The notes below the pieces were generated by a model that did no database searches, had not been told where the DNA came from, and worked only from the letters and a program-made list of their open reading frames with translations. Below are positions 40,481 to 47,916 of a stretch of 59,022 nucleotides of DNA, piece by piece. Position 1 is the first letter of the stretch. Each line of letters starts with the position of its first letter. Both the position numbers and the translations under genes were made by a program. The stretch is from contig NZ_VTEI01000010.1 of assembly GCF_008180415.1 (NCBI RefSeq), positions 38,231 through 97,252 on the forward strand, read 5' to 3'. Origin of the DNA: Rossellomorea vietnamensis. GTDB taxonomy: Bacteria > Bacillota > Bacilli > Bacillales > Bacillaceae_B.

Positions 40481-42346
40481 TTATTTTTCTTTCTTGTTCT
40501 GTTTAGCTGGTTTTTCACGCTGTTCCACCAGCTTCTCCTGAATCTTATTGAATTCCTTGCATGGCTGCGTCAAACTTACGACAACATCTCCTGCTTCAGC
40601 CTTAGCTGATCCGTCCGGCGTGAAGAACTCAATTTTACCAGAAGGCTTTAGAACAAATAGAAGAATTGTATGCTCTTCTCTTTCTGACAAGTATTCATCA
40701 AATGGATATTTCTCCGTTATGTTGGTTTTTCTGATGATGTCTCCTCGTTCAATACGTTTGTTCAATTCATCCCAGGTGGCATTTTCCTGGAAGAGTATTC
40801 TTCCGCCAATTGTATGGACGAGATCTTCAATATCATCACTTCTTTTCCCTTTCAAGCTGAGCTGAAACAAGTTAGTACGGCCGATGGAAGGAACAAAAGT
40901 GGTACAGACTAGAGCGTTGTAAGAGTCTATCTCTGTCGCTGCAACCAGGTATTCATATGGCGTTAAATCCATATGATAATCTGTTTGTTCCGATAGAATT
41001 TCTCCCTTATAAAAAGGAACGCCGGCTTTTCGTGCTGAGAAAAGCCTTCTCCAGGAAGAGTCAGCAATCAAAACGGGAGTATTCAGTTCCCTGAATGTCT
41101 TTGCAAGCTCTGTATTGAAGCTGCTGCCGCCAATCAAGAGAACTCCCGGCCTGTCATTGATGGCGAGGTCAAGCTTTTTCGCAAGCCAGCCAATGGAAAA
41201 TCCATGGACAGTTACTGTTCCAAATACGAGTGCAAACGTAACAGAAGTCAAAACCTCAGCATCTTCAAATCCAGTATCGAAAAGGATCGACGCAAAATAA
41301 CTGGATACAGTTAGAGCAACTATTCCCCTGGGTGCGATCCACCCGACAAGAGTTTTTTCCTGCCAGGAAAGATCCGTTCCTAGTGTTGATAGAAAAATGG
41401 ACAGGGGCCTTACAATGAAAAGCATCAAAAGGACGAAACCAATGATCTTCCAATTGAATATTTCAATTAATGTTTCTAACGAAAGAGACGCAGTCAGCAT
41501 CACAAAAATCGTTGATATCAGCAGCACTGAAATATTTTCCTTAAAGTGACGCATATCATCAATGGATGATATGTGCATGTTTGCAAGCGTCATTCCCATC
41601 GCCGTTACTGCAAGAAGACCTGTCTCATGTGTGATTTCATCAGAAATCGTAAAGCAGGCGATTACCACCACAAACACGACGGGTGATTTTAAAAATTCAG
41701 GAACATGCCCTTTTTCAAACATCCAGCCTATTCCCTTGCCGCAAAGCCATCCGAACACAACAGCAAAGAAGGAAGACAGAAAGAACATTACAAGGGCATT
41801 CCCTCCTCCTTCTGTGGTGAAAAAGAGAATGAACTCAAAGGCAAAAAGTGCCAATAGCGCTCCGAAGGGGTCTACGACAATCCCTTCCCATTTCAGTATG
41901 GCTGCCGGGCGCGGCTTTAATTTAGCCTGCCTTAACAAGGGCAGGATTACAGTAGGGCCTGTTACGATGAATAATCCTCCAATGACGAACGCAACGGCCC
42001 ATGAAAGTCCTGCAACATAATGAGCCGCCAAGGATCCGAGAATCCAGGCAAGGAAAGCCCCTATCGTGACAATCCGGAATACCGGCCTCCCGAGCCCCTT
42101 CACTTCCCGAAAATCAAGATTTAAGCTGCCTTCGAATAAGATGATAGCCACTGCTATTGAAATAATAGGTTTAAATAAATCCCCAAAGTCTTCTTCAGGG
42201 TGGATGATTCCAAGTAACGGCCCTGCCAGAAGTCCGACGATGGACATGATCACAATAGCTGGCATCCTGAACCGCCAAGCTGCCCATTGTGACAGGATGC
42301 CCAGCAGGCCAATAAGCATTAAGTTGAATAATATCGAATCAAACAT
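40481..42346 (-). CDS. CPA1-type Na+(K+)/H+ antiporter with TrkA-N domain
   Basis: 621 residues. About 12-13 membrane helices fill residues 1-400, with antiporter blocks GGLFIVTGPTVILPLLR near 145 and KWEGIVVDPFGALLALFAF near 170; the Asp in VDPFGA is the likely ion-binding residue. The cytosolic part has a TrkA-N/Rossmann-like region (GVLLIGGSSFNTELAKTF near 410) and a TrkA-C-like C-terminus (HTILLFVLKPSGKIEFF). It exports Na+ or K+ for protons. The ATG has a purine-rich AAGGAGAG upstream. It is monocistronic between two terminators. Confidence 0.9.
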   Translation of the reverse strand: MFDSILFNLMLIGLLGILSQWAAWRFRMPAIVIMSIVGLLAGPLLGIIHPEEDFGDLFKPIISIAVAIILFEGSLNLDFREVKGLGRPVFRIVTIGAFLAWILGSLAAHYVAGLSWAVAFVIGGLFIVTGPTVILPLLRQAKLKPRPAAILKWEGIVVDPFGALLALFAFEFILFFTTEGGGNALVMFFLSSFFAVVFGWLCGKGIGWMFEKGHVPEFLKSPVVFVVVIACFTISDEITHETGLLAVTAMGMTLANMHISSIDDMRHFKENISVLLISTIFVMLTASLSLETLIEIFNWKIIGFVLLMLFIVRPLSIFLSTLGTDLSWQEKTLVGWIAPRGIVALTVSSYFASILFDTGFEDAEVLTSVTFALVFGTVTVHGFSIGWLAKKLDLAINDRPGVLLIGGSSFNTELAKTFRELNTPVLIADSSWRRLFSARKAGVPFYKGEILSEQTDYHMDLTPYEYLVAATEIDSYNALVCTTFVPSIGRTNLFQLSLKGKRSDDIEDLVHTIGGRILFQENATWDELNKRIERGDIIRKTNITEKYPFDEYLSEREEHTILLFVLKPSGKIEFFTPDGSAKAEAGDVVVSLTQPCKEFNKIQEKLVEQREKPAKQNKKEK

Positions 42347-42463
42347 TTAGTCTCTCCTTAAAGGATAAAAAGTTAGCTTTATTTTAGCTTGCCCTTCACA
42401 GTATGTAAAACCATGTGTTTCCCTAATGTTCTTAATTCCTGATGTTCGGCAAGAAGCTTATCC

Positions 42464-43786
42464 TTACACCCTTACTGAGCTCTTAAACCAAAGGGTGAGA
42501 TTAAGGCGGCTGCATACGGTATGGTAATGAAGGAGCGTCAGGAGCACAGCACCTGCATTCATGCCGATCAGCACCCCCGCCATTCCGAACTGAGGAAGCG
42601 AACCCAGGAAATAGATCAGTGAAAATGAAACAAGGGTAGCCCATATAGTATGATACAAAGCATCTTTTATCAGTCCAAAACCAATCATGAATGCCTGAAG
42701 AGGCATCACGAAGAAATGGAAGAAAAAGTACGGCCACAGTAATTTCAGGTAATAAGCTGCCGAGGTGGAATGAAAAAATAGTGCTGTCAGCTCATCTCCC
42801 CAGAAGTAAAAGATCATGACAGCCGGCGCTCCGTAACTCAACGTAATCAAGACAACTTGCCTAAGTATTGAATGTATACCTTTAATATCATTCTTTGAAA
42901 CCTTTTCCGATACGATTGGAATAAGGGCGATCAACAAAGAATGGGCAATAAAAGCGGGGAAAAATCCAATTGTCAAAGCAATTCCTGCCATCACGCCAAA
43001 GTGTTCAGTCGCCATAACATCGGTCATCCCGGCATGAAGAAGAGCTGCTTTGATCAAAAATGGCTGAATGGCGTGGGATACAGCATGAAAAATCCTTAAG
43101 ACCGTCGTAGGAAAGGAAACCGACAACAGCGCTTTTCCCACTTCCGCTTTGTCTGCTGACTTAAAAGAAGAACCTTTCATCTTCCTTATAGATAAAACAT
43201 AGGCCTGCATGAAATAAAGGAAAACCACACCTTCACTCCCGATAAAGGTACACAGGGCAATGATAATAGCCATATTAGTATCAAAAGAAAATAACTGATA
43301 AACCACGACCAGAAGAAGCAGCTGAGCAATCTTTCTTAAAAAATTGGCTGCGGCGATCTTGCCCATCTGATGGACTCCCATAAAGTAGCCCCGTGCTATT
43401 GAAGAAAAGGCAATGATCGGGATCAGAAGCAATGTCAGCCATCGTACGCTTGGATGATACTCAGCAAGAAATGGAAAAACAGAATATAGAAGTGTGGCTG
43501 CCAGCAAAAAAATACAGGTGAAAATAATGGTCATCCTCCACACCTGAGAAAGGATATTCCGGTGGTAGACGACATCCTTCTCAGCAATGAATTTGGACAG
43601 CGACACCGGCAGTTCAAGGCTCGCAATGATAGCAATCAGGAAGATGGAGGGCAAAATCGACATATAAATCCCCATCCCTCTCTCGCCAAGTTCCCTGGCC
43701 AGAATCATATTCACGATAAACTCCAAACACTCCCCCAAAAAAGCGGTGATTATTAAAAAGGATATTCCCCTGATAAATAATTTCAT
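42464..43786 (-). CDS. SpoVB/YkvU-like polysaccharide flippase
   Basis: About 440 residues with 12-14 membrane helices, of the MOP/MVF superfamily. The N-terminal MKLFIRGISFLIITAFLGE and GMGIYMSILPSIFLIAIIA blocks fit the SpoVB/YkvU branch, which flips lipid-linked oligosaccharides and in Bacillus is linked to sporulation. GGAGGTT precedes the ATG at 43786; an upstream in-frame codon (43822) has no good site. Length matches YkvU better than SpoVB, but I do not assign the symbol. It is divergent from kynU. Confidence 0.8.
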   Translation of the reverse strand: MKLFIRGISFLIITAFLGECLEFIVNMILARELGERGMGIYMSILPSIFLIAIIASLELPVSLSKFIAEKDVVYHRNILSQVWRMTIIFTCIFLLAATLLYSVFPFLAEYHPSVRWLTLLLIPIIAFSSIARGYFMGVHQMGKIAAANFLRKIAQLLLLVVVYQLFSFDTNMAIIIALCTFIGSEGVVFLYFMQAYVLSIRKMKGSSFKSADKAEVGKALLSVSFPTTVLRIFHAVSHAIQPFLIKAALLHAGMTDVMATEHFGVMAGIALTIGFFPAFIAHSLLIALIPIVSEKVSKNDIKGIHSILRQVVLITLSYGAPAVMIFYFWGDELTALFFHSTSAAYYLKLLWPYFFFHFFVMPLQAFMIGFGLIKDALYHTIWATLVSFSLIYFLGSLPQFGMAGVLIGMNAGAVLLTLLHYHTVCSRLNLTLWFKSSVRV

Positions 43787-43997
43787 CTCTTCAACCTCCG
43801 AAATTTGTACATGCCCTATCATATGATGGAGGAGATGGGTTTAGGATTTTTTTCAGTTTTTACTGAGTTTACACATTATGGTCATAGGCACCCCCCCTCC
43901 AAAATGTATCAACTATTGACCTTTCCTGTTTAATAATTTTACTATTCCATCTATTTCGATTACCATTTATATATAGAACTGAAAAGGCGGGATTTCA

Positions 43998-45275
43998 ATG
44001 GATTTCAGCACTAAAGAAGATTATGCATTCGAACTGGATAAGAAAGACGATTTGTCTCGGTTCAAAGAAGAATTTTACATAAAAGATGATTGGTACTATA
44101 TGGACGGCAACTCCCTTGGCCTTCTTTCTAAAAAGGCAGAACAATCTCTTCTGACTTCATTGGAAGATTGGAAGCAGCACGGAATCGACGGCTGGACGGA
44201 TGGCAGGGAGCCATGGTTCTATTACTCTGAAAAACTTGGAAAGATGACTTCACCCCTCATTGGCAGTAAAGAAGCCGAGACTATTGTAACAGGATCGATC
44301 ACTACGAATCTTCATCAATTAATCTCGACTTTTTATCAGCCGGCTGGTGCCAAAACAAAGATACTTGCCGATGAGCTGACCTTCCCTTCGGATATCTATG
44401 CCATTAAGAGCCAGATTGAGCTTAAGGGATATAACGGAGAACAAGAATTGGTTCAAGTTAGAAGCAGAGATGGGCTGACCATTTCAGAAGAAGATATCAT
44501 TGGGGCGATGACTGATGAAATTGCCCTTATCCTTCTTCCATCCGTTATGTACCGGTCAGGCCAGCTTCTGGATATGAAGCTTTTAACAGAAGAGGCGCAC
44601 AAAAGAGGAATCATTATCGGTTTTGATTTAGCGCACAGTATTGGAGCCATCCCTCATGAACTTCATGACTGGAATGTTGATTTTGCCGTATGGTGCAATT
44701 ATAAATATTTAAACAGCGGTCCAGGAGGAGTCGGAGGGCTCTTTGTACATGAAAAGCATTTAGGGAAGAAGCCGGGGCTGGCGGGCTGGTTCGGTTCAAA
44801 AAAAGAAAAACAATTTGATATGGAGCACACGTTAGCACATGCTGATACAGCGGGGGCATACCAAATTGGAACTCCCCATATCTTCAGCCTGGCTCCCCTT
44901 CTTGGCTCTCTGGAAATTTTTGAAGAAGCCGGCATTGAAAATGTGAGGAACAAATCACTGAAACTGACAGGTTATTTAATGCAACTTATTGAGAACAGAT
45001 TATCCGATTACGGCTTCTCCATCTCCAACCCTAAGGAAGACCACGCGCGTGGAGGCCATGTTTGTTTGCAGCATGATGAAGCTGCCCGGATTTGTAAAGC
45101 TTTAAAGCAAAACGGGGTGGTCCCTGACTTCAGGGCTCCCAATGTGATTAGGCTCGCTCCTGTCGCACTCTATTCTTCCTTCCATGACGTCTGGAAAACC
45201 GTCGGAATTTTGGAGACCATTATGAAAGAAGAACTGTATAAACAATTTGAGAAAGGCCGCAATGTTGTGGCGTAG
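43998..45275 (+). CDS. kynU: Kynureninase
   Basis: 425 residues; a PLP enzyme of the class V aminotransferase fold that splits kynurenine to anthranilate and alanine. The Schiff-base Lys236 lies in FAVWCNYKYLNSGPGGVGG, with Asp210 of IIIGFDLAHSIGA binding the pyridine ring. MDGNSLGLL and the end ARGGHVCLQHDEA are family blocks. AAGGCGGG precedes the ATG. kynB follows 11 bp later. No kynA (tryptophan dioxygenase) lies nearby, so the operon is partial or the first step is encoded elsewhere. Confidence 0.95.
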   Translation: MDFSTKEDYAFELDKKDDLSRFKEEFYIKDDWYYMDGNSLGLLSKKAEQSLLTSLEDWKQHGIDGWTDGREPWFYYSEKLGKMTSPLIGSKEAETIVTGSITTNLHQLISTFYQPAGAKTKILADELTFPSDIYAIKSQIELKGYNGEQELVQVRSRDGLTISEEDIIGAMTDEIALILLPSVMYRSGQLLDMKLLTEEAHKRGIIIGFDLAHSIGAIPHELHDWNVDFAVWCNYKYLNSGPGGVGGLFVHEKHLGKKPGLAGWFGSKKEKQFDMEHTLAHADTAGAYQIGTPHIFSLAPLLGSLEIFEEAGIENVRNKSLKLTGYLMQLIENRLSDYGFSISNPKEDHARGGHVCLQHDEAARICKALKQNGVVPDFRAPNVIRLAPVALYSSFHDVWKTVGILETIMKEELYKQFEKGRNVVA

Positions 45276-45286
45276 GAGGAACGAGA

Positions 45287-45907
45287 ATGAAACTCATAGA
45301 TATTTCACAAAGATTGAACAGCTCTACCCCTGTCTGGCCTGGAGACAGCCCCTTTTCCTTTTCATTGAATTGGTCAAAGGAAGAAACCGGTTCTGTCAAT
45401 GTAGGAAAAATATCGTTCAGTGCACATACCGGAACGCATATTGACGCTCCCTTTCATTTTGATGATAATGGCAGGAGAGTTGCCGACCTTCCTCTTGACA
45501 GCTTTTTCGGGAAAGCCTTAGTGGTCGATCTTACTGGGAGGGAATCGATTGGTGCAGACGATTTGGAAGGCCTGGATTTGGAAGGGGTCACGAAATTATT
45601 GATCCGCACCGGCAGCTGGGAAGATAGAAATGCTTTTCCGGATAAAATCACCTATCTTCAGAAAAGCGCTGGTCCGCTGCTTAAAGAAAAAGGCATCAAC
45701 TTAATTGGAGTGGATGTACCTTCCGTCGATCCTTTAAACAGTAAAAACCTCCCAGCGCATCACTCGCTTCAATCAAATGGCATCGGGATACTGGAGGGCA
45801 TCGTCTTGGATGGTGTGGAGCCAAAAACGTATGAACTTTCGGCCTTTCCCTTGTCTCTTGAAGAGGGTGACGGCTGTCCGGTAAGGGCGGTTCTCATCGA
45901 TCGTTAA
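45287..45907 (+). CDS. kynB: Kynurenine formamidase
   Basis: 206 residues, cyclase/arylformamidase family; hydrolyses N-formylkynurenine to kynurenine. The metal-binding block SAHTGTHIDAPFHFDD gives His47, His51, Asp53 and His57. GVDVPSVDPLNSKNLPAH and LEGIVLDGVEP complete the family pattern. GTAGGAGGAACGAG precedes the ATG. It is the second gene of the kynU-kynB pair; no terminator was seen, but a promoter-antisense RNA locus begins about 75 bp on. Confidence 0.93.
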   Translation: MKLIDISQRLNSSTPVWPGDSPFSFSLNWSKEETGSVNVGKISFSAHTGTHIDAPFHFDDNGRRVADLPLDSFFGKALVVDLTGRESIGADDLEGLDLEGVTKLLIRTGSWEDRNAFPDKITYLQKSAGPLLKEKGINLIGVDVPSVDPLNSKNLPAHHSLQSNGIGILEGIVLDGVEPKTYELSAFPLSLEEGDGCPVRAVLIDR

Positions 45908-45944
45908 TTAAGGGAAAAATTGCTATTTTCATCTCGCAAGTTCC

Positions 45945-45974
45945 TTTACTTCATGCTGAGATGTTGGGTATAAT
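45945..45974 (+). promoter_or_regulatory. Promoter of the putative antitoxin RNA
   Basis: TTTACT, 18 bases, TATAAT. Transcription would start near 45981 and read toward the terminator at 46076-46127. Confidence 0.5.
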
Positions 45975-45980
45975 TATAAC

Positions 45981-46127
45981 TATAAGAATAATGGAAGACA
46001 TGAGAGCTCCGGCTGCAACCAGAACCCTCATGCAAGCACACATTACAGGAAACAGCAGCTCAAATTTTTAGATACGGAAGTAACCTACCCTGGTTGGGAG
46101 CCATGCGGGTGGGTTACTTCTTTTTTT
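45981..46127 (+). ncRNA. Putative antisense antitoxin RNA
   Basis: A promoter (TATAAT at 45969) and a strong terminator (GAAGTAACC...GGTTACTTC then seven T) bound a noncoding RNA of about 145 nt whose 3' end is antisense to the last codons and 3' region of the toxin gene on the other strand. This is the arrangement of RatA/TxpA and SR4/BsrG in B. subtilis. No protein is encoded in it. Boundaries are predicted only. Confidence 0.6.
46076..46127 (+). terminator. Terminator of the antitoxin RNA
   Basis: GAAGTAACCTACCC / GGGTGGGTTACTTC stem (one mismatch) then TTTTTTT. The stem overlaps the toxin stop codon on the other strand. Confidence 0.8.
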
Positions 46128-46203
46128 GGGTGACTGCGATTATTGCTACTGTCAATGTTCCAAACGCAATCATGATTTGAAGAACGTCAGCTACTTCTAC
46201 CAT
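46114..46203 (-). CDS. Holin-like type I toxin peptide (TxpA/BsrG-like)
   Basis: 29 residues: MVEVADVLQIMIAFGTLTV, then AIIAVTQKKK. One membrane helix with a short acidic start and a Lys-rich end is the signature of Bacillus type I toxins annotated as putative holin-like toxins, with the recognisable QIMIAFGTL-type core. GGGAGGTGAG lies about ten bases before the ATG. Upstream on the minus strand is TTGTGT-N18-TATACA near 46255-46284. The 3' end overlaps the antisense RNA on the plus strand. Toxicity is predicted from family, not shown. Confidence 0.8.
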   Translation of the reverse strand: MVEVADVLQIMIAFGTLTVAIIAVTQKKK

Positions 46204-46418
46204 TACAGTGACTCACCTCCCCTCAAGAAAGGGAGCAGCCGCTGCCCGCCCGGCATGTATACTATAGCACTATTTTAACACACAAAGGAACGTATGTTCT
46301 ATTTTTTGTTTGTTTTTTCTAAAAATGGTCCGATTCTACTGAATTCTTCTTAAGGTCTATATGGATATCCCCCTTCATAAATTAGCAATAGGACGCGGAA
46401 AGAAGGAGGAGAAACCTT

Positions 46419-46574
46419 ATGGACTTATTTGTATTTATTGGCTTTTCTGTTGTGCTGCTCTTGATTGGCGGTTTTTTTGTCTATTTTCTTAAAAGCACTT
46501 TAAACGTTTCAGACAGTACCTCGATTGATCCTCTTCCGGAAGATGAAAATATTACAGAATCTCAGAATAAATAG
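46419..46574 (+). CDS. Small single-helix membrane protein
   Basis: 51 residues: MDLFVFIGFSVVLLLIGGFF forms one membrane helix; the rest is a short acidic tail ending ITESQNK. A strong AGAAGGAGGAG lies eight bases before the ATG and a perfect terminator palindrome follows. No family is recognised. It lies to the right of, and divergent from, the holin-like toxin gene. Confidence 0.65.
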   Translation: MDLFVFIGFSVVLLLIGGFFVYFLKSTLNVSDSTSIDPLPEDENITESQNK

Positions 46575-46639
46575 GTTCTGAGGTACTCAAGCCAGAAATT
46601 CTGGTTATAACGCCATGCTTTTGTGGGTCAACAGAAGCA

Positions 46640-46670
46640 AAAAAGACTCGTCAATTGACGAGTCTTCTTC
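46640..46670. terminator. Palindromic terminator
   Basis: AAGACTCGTC / GACGAGTCTT with AATT in the loop; A and T runs flank it so it can serve the small membrane protein gene. Confidence 0.8.
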
Positions 46671-46727
46671 CTTGTTTAAAGATAAGGGGTTTTTCGCAGC
46701 GAACGATAATGTTTAGATTGGTGCTTA

Positions 46728-47255
46728 CTACTTCAATTTTATTGAATCCGCAATCTCAACAAAGACTTCAGGTGTTACCTTATCAGATAACCGTTTATCG
46801 ATTCCAAACATATATTGCCAATCAGAGTTTTCAACAACAAAGAAGATAAAATTGCGGTCTACCACATAAATGGCTTTTTTCCCGTTTTTAAGAGTATATT
46901 CTGTTAGATTTTCTCGTCCTTGAAACTCTATCTTATTTCTTAAAGGTCGAATATCCATTTTGTAATGATTTGCTGAATTGTGTTGATCAAGAAACTCAAC
47001 TTCTAAGGAATCGTTAATATCCCCATCAAGGTCAGTAAATCTTCCAAAATGGTGGGTGAAGGCAATCGGAGGCAGCCTATAGGGTAAAGGAATCTCTTTA
47101 TTGAAGTGTAACTCAGCAGCCGATAATGCATCATCGATTGATGTATATCCAATTTTGATAAGAAGATCTTCGAACTGCCTTTGGTTTGCAAAGGCAGTGT
47201 AAGCCGGCTGAAACCCTAAAAATACAGGAACAAGGATCAGAACTATTCTTTTCAT
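46728..47255 (-). CDS. Exported DUF4367-like protein
   Basis: About 175 residues with a Sec signal peptide (MKRIVLILVPVFLGF...AFA, cleavage likely after residue 22). The mature part ends YVVDRNFIFFVVENSDWQYM and VTPEVFVEIADSIKLK, a pattern like DUF4367 domains that are often fused to or near anti-sigma factors. No sigma factor is adjacent here. GGGTGG precedes the ATG at 47255; the GTG at 47264 overlaps that site. Function unknown. Confidence 0.65.
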   Translation of the reverse strand: MKRIVLILVPVFLGFQPAYTAFANQRQFEDLLIKIGYTSIDDALSAAELHFNKEIPLPYRLPPIAFTHHFGRFTDLDGDINDSLEVEFLDQHNSANHYKMDIRPLRNKIEFQGRENLTEYTLKNGKKAIYVVDRNFIFFVVENSDWQYMFGIDKRLSDKVTPEVFVEIADSIKLK

Positions 47256-47522
47256 GCCAACCACCCTTTTTTACAGGTATTGTTCCCTAGCGTTTTTCCT
47301 ATATACCGAATCATTTGCTGAGAAAATAAAAGGGGGTTGCTGCTTGTTCAGCAAACGCCCTGGTTAAACGTACTCATTCTGACCTTGCTCTCTAACCAAT
47401 TAAGCAAAAGTAATACCAACAAACCAAAAACTAAACCTTTACATATATTTCATTCCCCCACTAATGCCTTTTATAAAAAAGCGAAATTGAAAACCATGTC
47501 CTTAATAGAGGATTAAGCGGGG

Positions 47523-47719
47523 TAAATAATAAGGGAAGATTATACCCTTAATTGCAGTCTTGAGCTTATTTGGCTGGTGAATAGGGGAAGTTTTTTCTCT
47601 TATCTGAAAATAAAGCACCCTTTTTTTTGATTTTGAATCTAATAAGAGAATATTTTTCCTCTATTTAAGCTATTTTGGGTGCTATTTAGTAATTAACGGA
47701 AATTTATTCCTCTATTTAA
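47523..47719. repeat. Four-hairpin element, locus B
   Basis: The units TAAGGGAAGATTATACCCTTA, ATAGGGGAAGTTTTTTCTCTT, TAAGAGAATATTTTTCCTCT and TTAACGGAAATTTATTCCTCT occur in the same order and spacing as at 39871-40061, with diverged sequence. It lies in the gene-free stretch 47256-47916. Confidence 0.7.
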
Positions 47720-47796
47720 AAAACTCTTTTCTAAAAGATTGTTGCTTTTGAATACTATTTAATCCTCCTCCCTCTTTTACCTACTAGAAGGATTGT

Positions 47797-47865
47797 AGCG
47801 GAAGGCGTGCGCTCCCCTGCGGACTAGCGGACGTCTAGTTGCAGCACCCATCCCCTCAGGATCAG
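47797..47865. repeat. GC-rich hairpin repeat, diverged copy 2
   Basis: GAAGGCGTGCGCTCCCCTGC, then GGACTAGCGGACGTCTAG, then CAGCACC align with the element at 22276. The right arm (CCCCTCAGGATCA) is degraded, so the stem is weaker. Confidence 0.45.
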
Positions 47866-47874
47866 ATCCACACA

Positions 47875-47910
47875 AAAAAACACCCAGTGTCCTTTTCACA
47901 CTGAGTGTTG
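47875..47910 (-). terminator. Terminator of the helicase gene
   Basis: AACACTCAGTGT / ACACTGGGTGTT stem (one wobble), followed on the minus strand by TTTTTT. Confidence 0.85.
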
Positions 47911-47916
47911 AGTCTT

